A stretch of DNA of 64,000 nt from Acorus gramineus (Eukaryota; Streptophyta; Magnoliopsida; Acorales; Acoraceae): the NCBI GenBank assembly GCA_030737835.1, contig CM060852.1, positions 4,083,813-4,147,812 on the forward strand, read 5' to 3'. The translations under genes and the position numbers were made by a program. How positions within the stretch are numbered: the stretch's first letter is position 1; the number at the start of each line of letters is the position of its first letter. Positions 12,046 through 23,771 of the stretch are shown in pieces. The notes beneath the pieces were generated by a model. The model was not told where the DNA came from and made no database searches. It saw nothing but the letters and a program-made list of their open reading frames with translations.

Positions 12046-12468
12046 TTTGTTAACATGTGGTTTGGTTATGTTATTGCATTTACTTTAATTACAGTGAATG
12101 AAAAAAAGTTATAAATCTTAATTTATCTTTCAGGTGAGCTAGTAAAATCACTATCAAATGATTAAAATAAGATTATAATAAAAAAGATATTTCCAATTTG
12201 GTACCAAATGATATTAGAATACAAGTCCTGACTTTATACCATGATTATACCAGTCAATATATCATTTCCAGAGAGGGTTCAAAAGATCGTTTATATGAGA
12301 GGGTCCTTCTCAATTTTAGATAGCCAAATTACAATTAAACCCTTTATAAAAACTCAAACATATGCTTAAATTTCCCAATTTTTAAGATTGAAGCTATATG
12401 TATCCTTTTGAGCATGGTTATTTGAAGGATACAATTGAATCCCCAAACAAAGGATTGGGAGTGAGTAT
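12046..12468. other. AT-rich 3' flank of the adenylating-enzyme gene
   Basis: Unremarkable AT-rich sequence between the LINE remnant and the stop codon at 12469; it should include the gene's 3' UTR on the minus strand. No further coding exon is seen after the stop. Confidence 0.5.
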
Positions 12469-14448
12469 TTAGAGAAATGAGGGAAGGGAGAGACGTCGGC
12501 ACGAATTAGAAAAGAAGGCATGCAGAGCTTTCTGTTGCCCATCATCCCGAGCTGGCACCACTGACGCCGCCGAGAATTGGACCTTGAACAGCAATTGGGA
12601 TCCACCGGCCAACAGTTTCTCCTTTGCCGCCCACCTCCGCAGCTTCCCTGAGGTGGTCTTTGGAAGCCATCCGCTTTGAACAAGACCCACCATCAAATTG
12701 ACCTCCCCAGTCGCCTCCTCTTCCTCCACTACTGCCTCTCTAATCCTCTCGCACATGCTCTTGTAAAGGCCGTTGTTTCCTTCTCCGTTTTCCACACTTG
12801 AGTGCAACTCCGCGACCAAAGCGATTGCCACCTTCTCATCAGATGAAGATGGCACCTCAAACGCTGCCACACAACCACCTCTAATATGCTCGGGGCAAGT
12901 GATGTACGCCGCAGTCTCAATGTAATGTGGGTGGAGCCGCCAAGTGCGGAGGTTGATGACATCTGAAGCCCGGCCAGTAACAAACAGATATCTCTCAGGC
13001 CCGCTGAGTACAACCCCACAGTCTCCAGTCTTGACGAAGCACCTGCTCAACACCCCTCTGATCCTCCCACGGAAGATCTCCTCCGTCATGGAAGGGTGTC
13101 CCAGGTACCCAGAAGCATTACTCGCTGAGGAAACCCATATCTCTCCCTCCACCCCATCCTCTACTGGCTCACATGTCTCCTCGTTGACGACCATAATCAC
13201 TATATCCTCCTCTGATGTGGTGACTTCTTCTTCTTGATTAATTAATACTAAGGAAGGGACGCGAGAAGACAGCCTTGCGGATGGCAGGAGCTTGTTGTAT
13301 GTGGGGACACTCGTCAATGGCACGCCGCAACGCCATGCGGTGGATACAAAAGTGCAGTTCTCAGCCAACCCATAAGAGGGAGAGATGCAGGAAGGGTCGA
13401 GTCCCGCCTTAGCAAACTCTCCCAAGAACTCGTTGACTGGCGCACTGTGGATGGGCTCGTTGATGACCACCAGGTTCTTCAAACTTCTGAGATCAAGAGG
13501 CGGCCTAGTGAGGCTGTCAGCCCCTCTCACCTTCCTGACAACGAGGGGCAGCGCGAAGGAGGGGACTGGGGTGCAGCTCCCCTGGAACTCGGACACTAGT
13601 TCCAGCCAAAAGGAAGGGCGCCTCACGAATGCCGTGGGGGATGTGAGTACACAAGTGGCGCCTGCCACAATGGTGAGGAGGAGGAACATGAGGCCACAGT
13701 CATGGTACTGCGGCAGCCATGACACAATCATTGTGTTCGGATTCAGTTTGTAAGCGCTCCTCGCCACCCTCACATTATGTGCTGCAGCACCTGCCGTCAC
13801 CAGAACAGGCTTTGGTGCCCCCGTCGCACCTGATGTGTACTGCACCAGGTACACATCATCTGCCTTGCATCCTGTGTACTCTTCTGCCACAACAATACCC
13901 TGCTCAGAAACGACATCTTCTGGACCACCACCGCTCATCAGATCACCTATGGAAATCCAACAAAGGTCACGGAGGAGGGAGGAACCTCCTGGGACAGAGG
14001 GGGATGCGCTGATGGAGTGGCGGAGTGCAAATATGTATCCATGGTCGGCAATAGCAGCCACGGGCTTGGCTTGGGAGAGGACGCGGAGGAGGTGGTGGTG
14101 CTGTGGGGTCAGATCACGGAAGGAAGGGTTGGGAGGGATAACAGGCACGCTTAGGAGGCCTGCCCTCTGGCACGCGAAGAGGAGCTTGACCAGGTGTAGG
14201 CCCGGTGAGCATAGGAGGACGATAGTGTCCCCTCTCTGGAACTGAAGGCGGAGCTGGGAGGCCATGGCATTGGCAGCCAAGTGAAGTTCATAATAGGTGA
14301 TGGAGGACCGGCAACTGCCACCATCATCGGCCCATATGAAGGCTGGTTTGGACTGGAAGGATGGCTGGTTAGCCCAAATTGGCAGGTACATATCCACCAC
14401 GGGTTGGTCTGGGAAAGATGGATCATAATTCTCAGGATGATGAGACAT
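12469..14448 (-). CDS. Fatty-acyl-AMP ligase-like AMP-binding enzyme (ANL superfamily)
   Basis: One uninterrupted exon encodes 659 residues. The ANL motifs are present in order: phosphate loop YTSGATGAPKP (204-214), WLPQYHDCGL (244-253), adenine-binding YGLAEN (359-364), ribose-binding KTGD (473-476), hinge VTGRASD (490-496) and the catalytic lysine in PKTTSGK (596-602). The WLPQYHD.GL and SPTAFVRRP blocks are closer to fatty-acyl-AMP ligases (FAAL) than to 4CL or long-chain acyl-CoA synthetases, so formation of acyl-AMP from a carboxylic acid and ATP is likely. Departures from bacterial FAALs are INEPI where NGAEP is usual, and LRTWRLHPHYIE instead of the usual RG-N-YP-DIE hinge. No carrier-protein domain follows, so the acyl acceptor is unknown. 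No targeting signal is obvious. Confidence 0.82.
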   Translation of the reverse strand: MSHHPENYDPSFPDQPVVDMYLPIWANQPSFQSKPAFIWADDGGSCRSSITYYELHLAANAMASQLRLQFQRGDTIVLLCSPGLHLVKLLFACQRAGLLSVPVIPPNPSFRDLTPQHHHLLRVLSQAKPVAAIADHGYIFALRHSISASPSVPGGSSLLRDLCWISIGDLMSGGGPEDVVSEQGIVVAEEYTGCKADDVYLVQYTSGATGAPKPVLVTAGAAAHNVRVARSAYKLNPNTMIVSWLPQYHDCGLMFLLLTIVAGATCVLTSPTAFVRRPSFWLELVSEFQGSCTPVPSFALPLVVRKVRGADSLTRPPLDLRSLKNLVVINEPIHSAPVNEFLGEFAKAGLDPSCISPSYGLAENCTFVSTAWRCGVPLTSVPTYNKLLPSARLSSRVPSLVLINQEEEVTTSEEDIVIMVVNEETCEPVEDGVEGEIWVSSASNASGYLGHPSMTEEIFRGRIRGVLSRCFVKTGDCGVVLSGPERYLFVTGRASDVINLRTWRLHPHYIETAAYITCPEHIRGGCVAAFEVPSSSDEKVAIALVAELHSSVENGEGNNGLYKSMCERIREAVVEEEEATGEVNLMVGLVQSGWLPKTTSGKLRRWAAKEKLLAGGSQLLFKVQFSAASVVPARDDGQQKALHAFFSNSCRRLSLPSFL

Positions 14449-14526
14449 TGATCCTTCCCTCCTGTGTCTGCGCGAGCCTATGTTGGTTGTTCTGGTTTAT
14501 GAACAATGTATACGTCTGTGTAAGCC

Positions 14527-14540
14527 TATATATATATAGA
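14527..14540 (-). promoter_or_regulatory. Probable TATA box of the FAAL-like gene
   Basis: The minus strand reads CTATATATATATAGG about 80 bp upstream of the ATG at 14448, just downstream of a (TCTC)n tract at about 14541-14562. The spacing suits a TATA box with a short 5' UTR. A chance microsatellite is the alternative. Confidence 0.5.
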
Positions 14541-14562
14541 TAGAGAGAGAGAGACAGAGAGA

Positions 14563-14878
14563 GTGACATGCATGCAGGGAATGATGTAAAGGCATGTTTG
14601 TAGCGTTGTGTGATTGTGTCGACAATCCCAACGATGGAGCAGTAATAGAGACATTATTCGGATATCCTCAATGGAATATCCCACTTCTTACTTGTGTCTA
14701 TCCAATAATAATTAATAAAAAAAACACAGAGGCCTTGTTTGTCAGGTGGTACAACGCCTGTTCTATACCACATTACCATTAACACCAGCGAGGAAAAAGG
14801 CTTCCTGGGGACGAGTCTTTTTTTTAAAAAAAAAAAAATTTCTTTCTAGGATGTGTTTGTGCACAACTTTTTTTTTTA
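14563..14878. other. Spacer upstream of the FAAL-like gene
   Basis: Promoter-proximal spacer ending in homopolymeric T/A runs. A related copy of the next element's terminus (ATGTGTTTGTGCACAA) sits at about 14851, just outside its left end. Confidence 0.4.
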
Positions 14879-17729
14879 TGGTGTGTTTATGTACAATCTT
14901 TAAGAAAAAATGAAAGAAAATGAAAGAATTTTGGTCAAAGGAAAAATGATGGAAAAAAATTTATTTTTCTTTTGATTAGTTTATATACTGTTTGTGTCTG
15001 TAATGAAAAATGATGACAAATAAAAACTGTTGTTTGTGCTTGTAATGAAAAATAACGGAAAATAAAAATTGTTGTTTGTGACTAAGATGGAATATGACAG
15101 AAAATAAAAATGCATTGTTTATGTTTTAAAGAAAGTGATATAAAATGACAAAAAGATATATATTTTGACCATTCATTTAAATAAAATATAAAAACAACCT
15201 AAAATTACTTGTAAAATATTACGAATCTATTTTAACGAATAAAAAAAATTACTGAGATATTTTCTTCACCCAAGGAGATATATTATTCACGTGGACTACG
15301 GCGTAACATCGCTCTTTTATAAATATAATGTATTATTTTAACTAACATATCCAACTATTGAAATGATCTTTTATTCCTAACCAATAAACTCCAATAAAAA
15401 TCCAAACCATACAATCATTTAATCAAAGATATAAACCTCCTTATCAATGAAAAGAATTCGTTTAATTCATGACCAACCCTTTGTTCTATTAATGCACTCC
15501 TTTAAATAAATAAAAAAATCCCTAGGCCGATGAACAAAAACAACCCAAAGTATCAAATCCACATCAATAACTCTAAAGTATCAAATCCACATATATAACT
15601 GTTCATCTATTCTCCTGTTCGTATATCTTCCCCGATTATTTTATTTTTATTATTACTAGCTTTCAATTCATTAGATCAATAAAGGAACACACATTCCATC
15701 GTCGGATCATCCAACCAACCATAAAAAATCATCGTTCACCTATAAAAAAAAAAAAAAAAAAAGTCATGCTACATAGATCCCATTATTTAAGCTCCAACCA
15801 TAAACCACATTAAATGTCAATATACTATTGTTTTCTTAGATGATTTTTACAAAAGTACAAAAAAGAAAAATACAAAATTACCCCTATTTGAATCACTCCA
15901 AAACCCTTTTTTTCCGCGAGTGTGTCCTCCTCTTGAAACGCATCCCAAAAATATCTAACAAATATTTTTATAGACATCATTACTTAAAAAAATCATTTCG
16001 GCCGACCTATTCATCTCCGACGATTGGCGTCACCACCCCTAGATTCCTCTCGCCATCCTCTATCATATGAGATATGGTTTGACTATCTTTCCAGTTCCTC
16101 CGGACTCCACCTTTTCCGACAGTTACATTTTGTGATTGATACTTATTGCACATAAAGTTATAAATGTAACTGACTTTTATTATATAAAACATATAAACAC
16201 CAATTACATTTCAAAAATGTAATTGACTTACAAAATATAATGCATAAATGCTCAAATTAGTTTGAAATGTTACACAACCACACGCTAATACAACATCAAA
16301 ACTATATAAATCCTCCAAAAAAATAAATTTAACATCAAACGCCAGATTTAAAGAAAAAATTATAAACAAAAGCCAAATCAAAGACTGCCAGATTTAATAT
16401 TGAACACCAAATTGAAGAAAAAATTGTAACAAATGCAATGATAAACAATAACAAAGGTCACACCTAAATCGACCGATATTGAAAACGATAGCCAAATCGA
16501 TCAATTGTTCACAAAAAAGATCAGTTATATTTACTAATGTAACCGACTTTAGCATCAGTTTTAAGTATTGGCTTATACAGTAAAAGTTAGTAACATTCAT
16601 AAATGTAACTAACTTTTTAAAGTATTGCATAATTTGATCAAAATAGTTTAACATGTAATTAGCTTACGAATGTTACACGCATAGCTATTAATATGAACTT
16701 CATTCCACGTCAAAATGTTTAAACGATGTTTTAGATTGTTTAAAAAGAAAATAACATACCAATAAAAAATAATTTAACATCAAACACCATTTTCAACAAA
16801 AATATATATGTAAAATCAGATGCTTAGACCTCAATTACATAACCAAACAAATAAAAAAAACACACCTGAATCAACCGACATTAAAACGATAATAAAAAAG
16901 TTCAAATCAAATAAGTGGTTGATGGATCTTAAAAAAAAAAAAATTCAATCTTCTACTAGGTATTTTTAAAATCAATAATAGCGTTTTAAAAAAGAAATAA
17001 ATTATTGATTGTAGATGTATAAATAATTCAATTGAAATGAATCCAAAAACAAAAAAAGAAACGTGAATTATAAATAGAAAGAATTTATTATCACCATCAT
17101 TACTCTAAGTATATAGGTGAAAATGAGTAATTATAACTATCTCATTGATTATGGGAACAGTTACCGAATAAAGAAAAAAACCACAAAAAGGATAAAACAG
17201 GTATTATGCATATGAGGCTTACTTGGGACCTATAAGTTGGGGCTTGTGAATCATTTCCCAAAAAAAAAATCAAATCAGAAGTCTATTTTTAATATTTAAA
17301 TTTATTAGATTTGTTAAGAAAAAAAAACCTAAGATCTTATTCAACAACAAAAATAAATCACAAAAATAGATAAAGATCTCAATCTAAATAGATTAAGCAA
17401 AAAAAAAAAAACCCATAAAAAAGAGATCTATTCAACAAATAAAAAAATTTAGATCCATTCAATAAATCAAATTAGATTGAATAGATTAAAATAAATAAGT
17501 TTGTCGGATTGTTAAAATAAATAAATTTACTGGTGTAGAGAGACAATCACATATTCTTTCATTTCCCCTAACTTTTTCTCACTCTTCCTCCTCTAGGGTG
17601 GGGAATAATCCCCCCCCCCCCCCCAAGTCCTAATAGGACATAATAGCAAAGGGACAAACGGTAGGTTTTTAAGTGATCAAAGGAAATTTTTTTACTTCCC
17701 CTCATTTTCCCTGTGGCACAAACACACCC
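14879..17729. mobile_element. PIF/Harbinger-like non-autonomous element, 2.85 kb, hosting a nested element
   Basis: The left end (TGGTGTGTTTATG) and the reverse complement of the right end (GGGTGTGTTTGTG) match. The similarity continues inward through AAAATGA, GGTCAAAGGAAA and GATCAAAGGAAA blocks for about 70 bp. TTA flanks both sides (14876-14878 and 17730-17732), the target duplication expected for PIF/Harbinger. No transposase frame is seen. The middle is taken up by a separate element at 15768-17259. Confidence 0.6.
15768..17259 (+). mobile_element. Nested element, copy A of the 'GCTACA..CCCATTAT' family
   Basis: It opens GCTACATAGATCCCATTAT and ends GGGACCTATAAG, TGGGGCTTGTGAATCATTTC. 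The same opening and ending recur at 58420 and 61110. The ends are weak inverted repeats of each other (CCCCA, TTATAGG, CCC blocks). The interior is rich in scattered ATGTAAC/GTTACAT motifs. It is shorter than the other copy and has no recognisable coding remnant. Confidence 0.65.
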
Positions 17730-20090
17730 TTATTGACAACATTATCATCTTAAGCGATTTTTTTGAAGGTGGAACTCCAAATGTAATCCCAGGAAGCATT
17801 TCCCACAAAAAAAAAAAGAAAAGAAAAAAAAAACAGAGAGAGAATAGATGTCTCAGGTAAAAGATGAGTTATGAGACCATCCTCCACCCGAAAGGAATCT
17901 GCACATGCTATCTATGGCTTGAATTCCCCTCAAGAGTTCCAAGTTACTCACCCCTGCTTTGCTACTGATGAAAAGTATCTACAACCTTGACGAAAACTGA
18001 CTGGCACCCCTCACCATGTCTCCTTTGATACCTTCAAGATCTAACTCGCAATGGTCTGCCCTCAGGGCTCAGGACATAAACTCAGAACAGATTATTGAGT
18101 TTATTTCAAAATGTCAATTGTGTATCAATAGCTTGTCAACCCAATTCAGTCTTGAACTACACCCAACTTATTAAAAGGGAGTTTTGTTCTTAACTTCCTA
18201 TCAACAACTTCCACATGATTGTAACATGAAAAGTATATATTCAAAGGAAAAAGATACATCATGCCACTGCAACCCTAATTGCAGTCTATACCATTTTTCT
18301 TTTTTAAAAAAATCATACACTCTCCCTTTGAAGTGTATATTGTTATATGAAATGATGTATATACTAAGATCGGTACAATAGTTTTTTTTTTTTTTCATTT
18401 TGAAAAAATGAAAAAGAAAATCGTGTCATATACCATGATAGAAGCTACGCAGTATATACTGCACTATCATAGTGTATCGGGCTGCAAACGGGGCTGCGTG
18501 TATCAGCGCTCATATTCAAATGCCAACTCAAGAGCTGCTGTAACCCCCTTATATAAGACACAACACAGTCAAGTAAATTATCACCCTTTACCTTGTCACA
18601 TACTTGTATGATATGTCACAAACTAAACGGGTTCGCGTCCATCCTCAAACATCATGCATCCCCAATGAAAAGAGCCATATCCAATATTTTACAACAGATC
18701 AAACCCCAATAAATGTTCCAGAGGTGGGTAAATAATATTCATTAAAAATCATAAAATGAATTTTGTTACACATCTCCAATGTCAACAGAAAGCTCTCAGC
18801 ATTTCCAATTGGAATTACTTTTGTGAATAAGTTGGCAGTGTCTGTTTATATTTTCACTTTCTTGCACTAGTGTGAGGCATTCTGGATCTAACAACCAGAC
18901 TTAAACAAAGAAATCATCTTGCAGAGTTTTCTCACTTGGCACTTCCCATATTTTCAGTATTTTATCACCTGGTGGATTCCACTATAAGAACTTGAAATGA
19001 GGATACCAATCCTCAGTTGGCAGTATTATAAGAGGCAGGATGTCTACCAATCCTCATACTGCTAGTGGAACCTAGACTCTGAATAATTAAAAAAACTGCA
19101 TTGATCATCATTTGACATGTCAATAAAGAAACAAGCACGAGAAGTATACAAAGTTTATAATGACTGGGAGAGGGGAGATAACAGATCCTCATCTATAAGA
19201 TACGGTCTAAAGCGGATAATTTGTACAACAATATTGATACTTTGTCATGCCATGAAGTCTCGATCCATGTAACTTTTACCAATGTTGCAATACTGGAATT
19301 GAAATTCAACAAAGAACACTCAAAACAAGCACTCTTCCAAAACTAAATATATTCCCCCAGTCATAGCCTATAGATGACTCTCAACTTCAAAGTTCTTTGG
19401 ATTCACCAGAATCCTCTTCACATTTAAATTTTCCTTTTCATTTTATTATTCTCCAATATTAGTGTTGTACAATAAAATCAGAACCAACAAGTTCATCCAT
19501 CCATAATTTCTCATTATTATTCCACCAATGTTCTTTCTTGGTAATTTCCCTGCTCCACAAGGAATCTTATTAGACAAGAGGCACTATCTATCAGCGGGAT
19601 GACATAACAGGTTATACGACCCAGCTACCATGGCATATGAAGGAAAGTAGGAGAACACACACACACACGCAATCCACTTTAACTGGTGGCCCAGTTCATT
19701 ATTTCACTCAACTATTAGTTCATACCAGCATTATTAGTTGATCCTCTGATATTTTCAGCATGTTTATGTAGTAAACAAACATGATCATCCTACAATACCA
19801 CATAAACACATCTCAGACAGATTCACCATTTGATTTGCTACATTTGGGAATTCCTCTAAAGATTTCATCATGCTACAACAGTACATAGCTTGTAAATCAT
19901 TCACAATCATACATCAAATGCTTACTTGTCATAAAATTCCCATCTTCACACATCTTACAAGACTGTTATGCAATATCATCAGTCATTTGTCTAGTAGAAT
20001 AATGTTACTAAAACAAAATCTTTGCAACCCCTATATTAAACCACCATTGATTGCAGTTCTCTTGGTTCAGAAACTGTTCTCGATTTACAA
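17730..20090. other. Intergenic AT-rich spacer
   Basis: Low-complexity A runs near 17810-17830, a T run at 18380-18396 and an (AC)n tract near 19657-19668. Short frames here have no recognisable domain. No gene is supported. Confidence 0.45.
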
Positions 20091-20094
20091 GGTT

Positions 20095-21660
20095 TTGACG
20101 TTTCTAGAGGAGGCTCTTGCGCCACTCATTTTCAATGTGCCAATGACACCATACTTCCTTGTGAGTTGTGAATATCGAGAAGGGAACTTGGAAGGCTTCA
20201 AATCACATCAAATGCTTCAGTTTGGTTTCGGGTCTTAAGGTTAACTTCTCCAAAAGTAATTTGGTTGGGATAGATATATCACTCGAAGAAGTTACCATCC
20301 AAACCTCAAGAATGAGTTGCAATGCAACGTCCTTCCATTAAATATCTCGGGCTTCTATTACACATTAGTTACCTTCGAAAGCGTGATTGAGACAAATTAC
20401 TTCTTCAATTCCACAAGAAGGTTGATAGTTAGAGAGGTAGGATTTCTTAGGTTGGGAGGACATCTTGTGCTTCTTAAGGTGGTCATCACAAGTCTCCCTC
20501 TCTGTTTCTTCTGTTTTCAAGGTTCCTTGCGGAGTTCTTGAGAAATGGGAGAAAATTAGAAGAATGTTCTTATGGTCTGACAATAAGGAAAGTGGGAATG
20601 GTCCCCATTTGGTGAAATAGAATCTTATATGCAGGAAGAAGGGGGTATGGGGATTCTTGATGTTAGCAACATGAATATAACATTGTTGGAGAAGTAGTTA
20701 TGAAACATTGTTGGAGAGATAATTATGGACACTTATTGCATGCCTGTTCTATCCTAGGGCAAGAGTAATTCGAGAGAAATATTATTTGGGGACAAATAGA
20801 TTTTCCTTGACCCCCATCATAGATCTTCTCTTTCAATATTGTGGAAGAACAATATTGATGTGGCTCATGAATTACAAGAGAAATTCAATTCCAACCTGAT
20901 AAAGGGGTGGAGATTTGGTTTTGGAAGGATAGATGGTTTCATGACGCATCTTAGCAGCGCTTCTCCCAAACCTCTTTAGGTGGCATAGGGTTAAAATGAT
21001 TTCATTTGTGTTGCATTCACATGTGTTGACAATTCAATCATTTGGTCCACTAAGCTTCGTCGCAATCTCAATCATACAGAATTGACAAAGTTGGCTTATC
21101 TTCTTGCAATGCTCCAACATATCAATTTGAATTTGGAGGATGAGAATACGGTCAGTTGGAATTTATCCCCAGGTTTCGATTTTTAAGAAATTCATTTAGA
21201 AAAATTATTAAATATCCTCCTCATAATGTATCTACCATGTGGCACAAATGTCTCATTTGGGGTGGTTCTAGGCCTCTAGCTCCATTGAAAATCTGAAGTT
21301 CCATGTGGATAGTGGATACTAACTCTTGACAAGGTTCTCACAAAAGCCAATAGGATGAAGTGGGCCCAAGAAGGAAATGCGACATGTGATTTTTGTGGAA
21401 GAGAGAAGGAAACAAGAGATCGCCTTTTCTTCAGTGGTGCGGTCTTAGGGTCAAATTGTTCATTTAGAGACCTTGAAGGCATGTAGAAATTGTTTCACAA
21501 GATGTGCAAAAAGCGATCGAAGTAATCTAGCCAAATTTCAATGGCTAGTCCGCTATGTGGTTTATTGGAGTATGTGATTAACTCATAATGATTGGAATAT
21601 TTTATTAACTCATAATGATTGCCTATTCCAACACCTATGTAGAGAATATATGGGTGATGA
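20095..21660 (+). pseudogene. Decayed LINE: reverse transcriptase palm to zinc-binding region
   Basis: With repeated frame changes the plus strand reads as the second half of a plant LINE reverse transcriptase. Stretches include CEYREGNLEGFKS (after the lost catalytic DD), LGGHLVLLKVVITSLPLCFF and WEKIRRMFLWSDNKESGNG. Further on is the zf-RVT part, NRMKWAQEGNATCDFCGREK at about 21347-21406. Many stops and shifts make it dead. The 5' part (endonuclease, catalytic core) is missing. Confidence 0.8.
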
Positions 21661-21972
21661 TTTCTTCTCTTTTTATATCATGGGTCAAGTGGATTCTTGA
21701 TGAGAAGTCAACTTCCACCATTATGGGTGACACATGGTTTGGGTAGTTCTATTTGAGGTTCCTTTTGAGTTGATGTTTGCAAATTTATGGTGACACCTAA
21801 AAGCTGAATTGATTAACTCCGATATACTCATCACCCATACCCAAATTATGTAAGAAAATGGCGGGATTGAGGCAGAAGGTGATGAATTTCTATGAGATCT
21901 CTCATTCACAATCCTACACCACAATAAATTGGGGCTGCTAAGTCTTCTCCAATGCCATTGCACAGGTGAAGA

Positions 21973-22140
21973 TTATTCATGTCTTCCAAAATTCAAAATC
22001 CCCATTTCCCTCTTCTTTGGGCAGCAGACTACCTTCCAACTCACTAAGTGCACCTTTCTGACATTTTCTTTAGCCCCATTCCATGAGAAACTTCTCCTCA
22101 CCAGAACGATTTTGTGGAGGATTTCTTTGGGATTTTGAAA
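21973..22140 (-). pseudogene. LINE reverse-transcriptase fragment, antisense to the preceding LINE
   Basis: The minus strand reads SFSWNGAKENVRKVHLVSW and then a VCCPKK.EMGILNF stretch, a hallmark of the thumb region of plant LINE reverse transcriptases. It is in opposite orientation to the larger LINE remnant next to it, so it is a separate insertion. It lies close to the 3' end of the glycosylase gene. Confidence 0.7.
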
Positions 22141-22475
22141 GCAGACACTATTAGTGGGCATCAGAAAGAATAACCATGTAAGCAATAAAAGAAGGGTAAT
22201 CAGATGGAAAACATAATATAATTTCATAAATGCAAGTTTCTGGCAGCATCACTTCCAGTTACAATCATTCCCAATTAATGACAAGACTCAGAAATGACAA
22301 GCAAGCTCGTTACTAAACAGGGATAAAGGCATAAATAATCCAGGCACGAAAACATATGAATATGGCACAAAGCGAGGTGCAGATATAGCATGGGAGGGAG
22401 AGTAGGAGGAGGAAGAAACCTAATCCACATGGAGTACACCGAACACACCATGAAGCGCAATGGATTCCACCAACT

Positions 22476-23729
22476 TCATCGTCGGAGATTGGGGATGCCC
22501 TCAATGGAAGTGGCGTCAAGAAGATGTGATTGCTGCTGAAGCTCTTCCTCCTCTTGTGGGTGATGCTGCAGGAGGAGAGGAGGTCCGGATGAAGGGAGAG
22601 GAGGCGGGGAACCCTTGGACTCCACAAGGCGCCACATGTACCATGCACCAACGGAGCGATAAGGCCTCCAGCGCTCACAAAGCTGTTCCATCTGGGAGGG
22701 GCGGGGGAGATAATCGAGTCCATAAAGGATCTGAACACCCTTGCGGACGCCAAGATCTCCCACAGGGAGTACATCCGGCCTGTGGAGAGAGAAAATCATA
22801 AACATGTGTACAGACCAGGTACCGATGCCCTTGACCATTGTAAGCATGGAGAGAAGGGAGCGGTCATCCATGGCAATGATGGCCTCATCTGAAAGGATTC
22901 CATTCTTGTATTTGTTGGCAAGATCGTGAAGGTAGCTGGCCTTGCGTCCAGAGACACCGATCTGGCGGAGCTGGTGTAGATTTAAGGCCAGCACAGTCTC
23001 TGGAACCACACCGGACTCTCCACCCACTAGGGAGAGGAATCTCGTGTAGATTGAGGTGGCAGCCTTGTAAGCGAGCTGTTGGTACAGAATGCTCCGCGCA
23101 AGAGAGTGGAAGGGCGGGTAAAGGTGCTGAAGTGTAGGTGGATTGTGGACATCCATCACCTGCGACAGCTGCGGATCTGATGCCCTCAGGTGACAGAGGG
23201 CCGCGGCCACCTCTCCATCTGAAGAAAGAGGACGGGGAGGAGGAGGGATGCATCGCAGGGCCTTACCAACCATCACCACTCTTCTCATGTCCTCCTCATG
23301 GGGGTTGTTGTTGTTGTTGTTGTCGTTGTTGTTGATCTCGGGAGATGAGGAGGAGGTGGTGGTCGAGATCCTCCTCATCTTTCTTGGGCGGAAGGGGATC
23401 TTGGTTGCCGAAGCCGTACCGGCCGATACAGGACCCGATTCATTGTCCACTGGAGGTGGATTTGATTGATCTTGATAGGCTTCCGCTGTGGGGGGTTGCG
23501 ACAGTGATGAAGATGACGGCGGCGGTGATGGTTGTTGTTGAGGATTGGTGGTGGTAGCCGTGGTTAAGGCTGATGAGTGATTGATGGGCTCTCCCATGAG
23601 GGGACAATTAACAGTGGATGAAGAGGGAAGGAAGGGGAGCTGGTGGTGGTGGTGTTGGGGCTGATAGAAGTGGTGGAGGTGGTGTTGTGTTGTCGTTCCG
23701 TCCTGGTATAGGTGACTCTCGTTCATCAT
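22476..23729 (-). CDS. DNA-3-methyladenine glycosylase, AlkA/HhH-GPD family
   Basis: A single exon of 417 residues. The first ~180 residues are low complexity (His, Gln, Ser, Pro, Asn runs, with basic RPRKMRR), as is usual in plant AlkA-like proteins, and likely carry a nuclear signal. The HhH-GPD domain covers about 195-365: YQQLAYKAA.SIY, then the helix-hairpin-helix TMVKGIGTWSVHMF (297-310), and the catalytic aspartate D325 in LPVGDLGVRKG. The family removes alkylated purines, starting base excision repair in the nucleus. The two adjacent ATGs at 23729 and 23726 leave the exact start uncertain. A (CT)n tract at about 23757-23771 lies in the 5' leader. The glycine/aspartate context and domain length look intact, so it should be functional. 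Confidence 0.92.
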   Translation of the reverse strand: MMNESHLYQDGTTTQHHLHHFYQPQHHHHQLPFLPSSSTVNCPLMGEPINHSSALTTATTTNPQQQPSPPPSSSSLSQPPTAEAYQDQSNPPPVDNESGPVSAGTASATKIPFRPRKMRRISTTTSSSSPEINNNDNNNNNNPHEEDMRRVVMVGKALRCIPPPPRPLSSDGEVAAALCHLRASDPQLSQVMDVHNPPTLQHLYPPFHSLARSILYQQLAYKAATSIYTRFLSLVGGESGVVPETVLALNLHQLRQIGVSGRKASYLHDLANKYKNGILSDEAIIAMDDRSLLSMLTMVKGIGTWSVHMFMIFSLHRPDVLPVGDLGVRKGVQILYGLDYLPRPSQMEQLCERWRPYRSVGAWYMWRLVESKGSPPPLPSSGPPLLLQHHPQEEEELQQQSHLLDATSIEGIPNLRR

Positions 23730-23756
23730 AACAGGAATCAGTCAAGGAGAGGATCC

Positions 23757-23771
23757 CTCTCTCTCTCTCTC
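23757..23771. repeat. (CT)n tract in the glycosylase 5' leader
   Basis: A pyrimidine/purine microsatellite about 30-45 bp upstream of the start codon. Such tracts are common in plant 5' UTRs and core promoters. Confidence 0.6.

Noticed and set aside
13385..14245. Several plus-strand frames of 97-136 codons
   Set aside because: Shadows of the GC-rich FAAL-like coding region on the minus strand.
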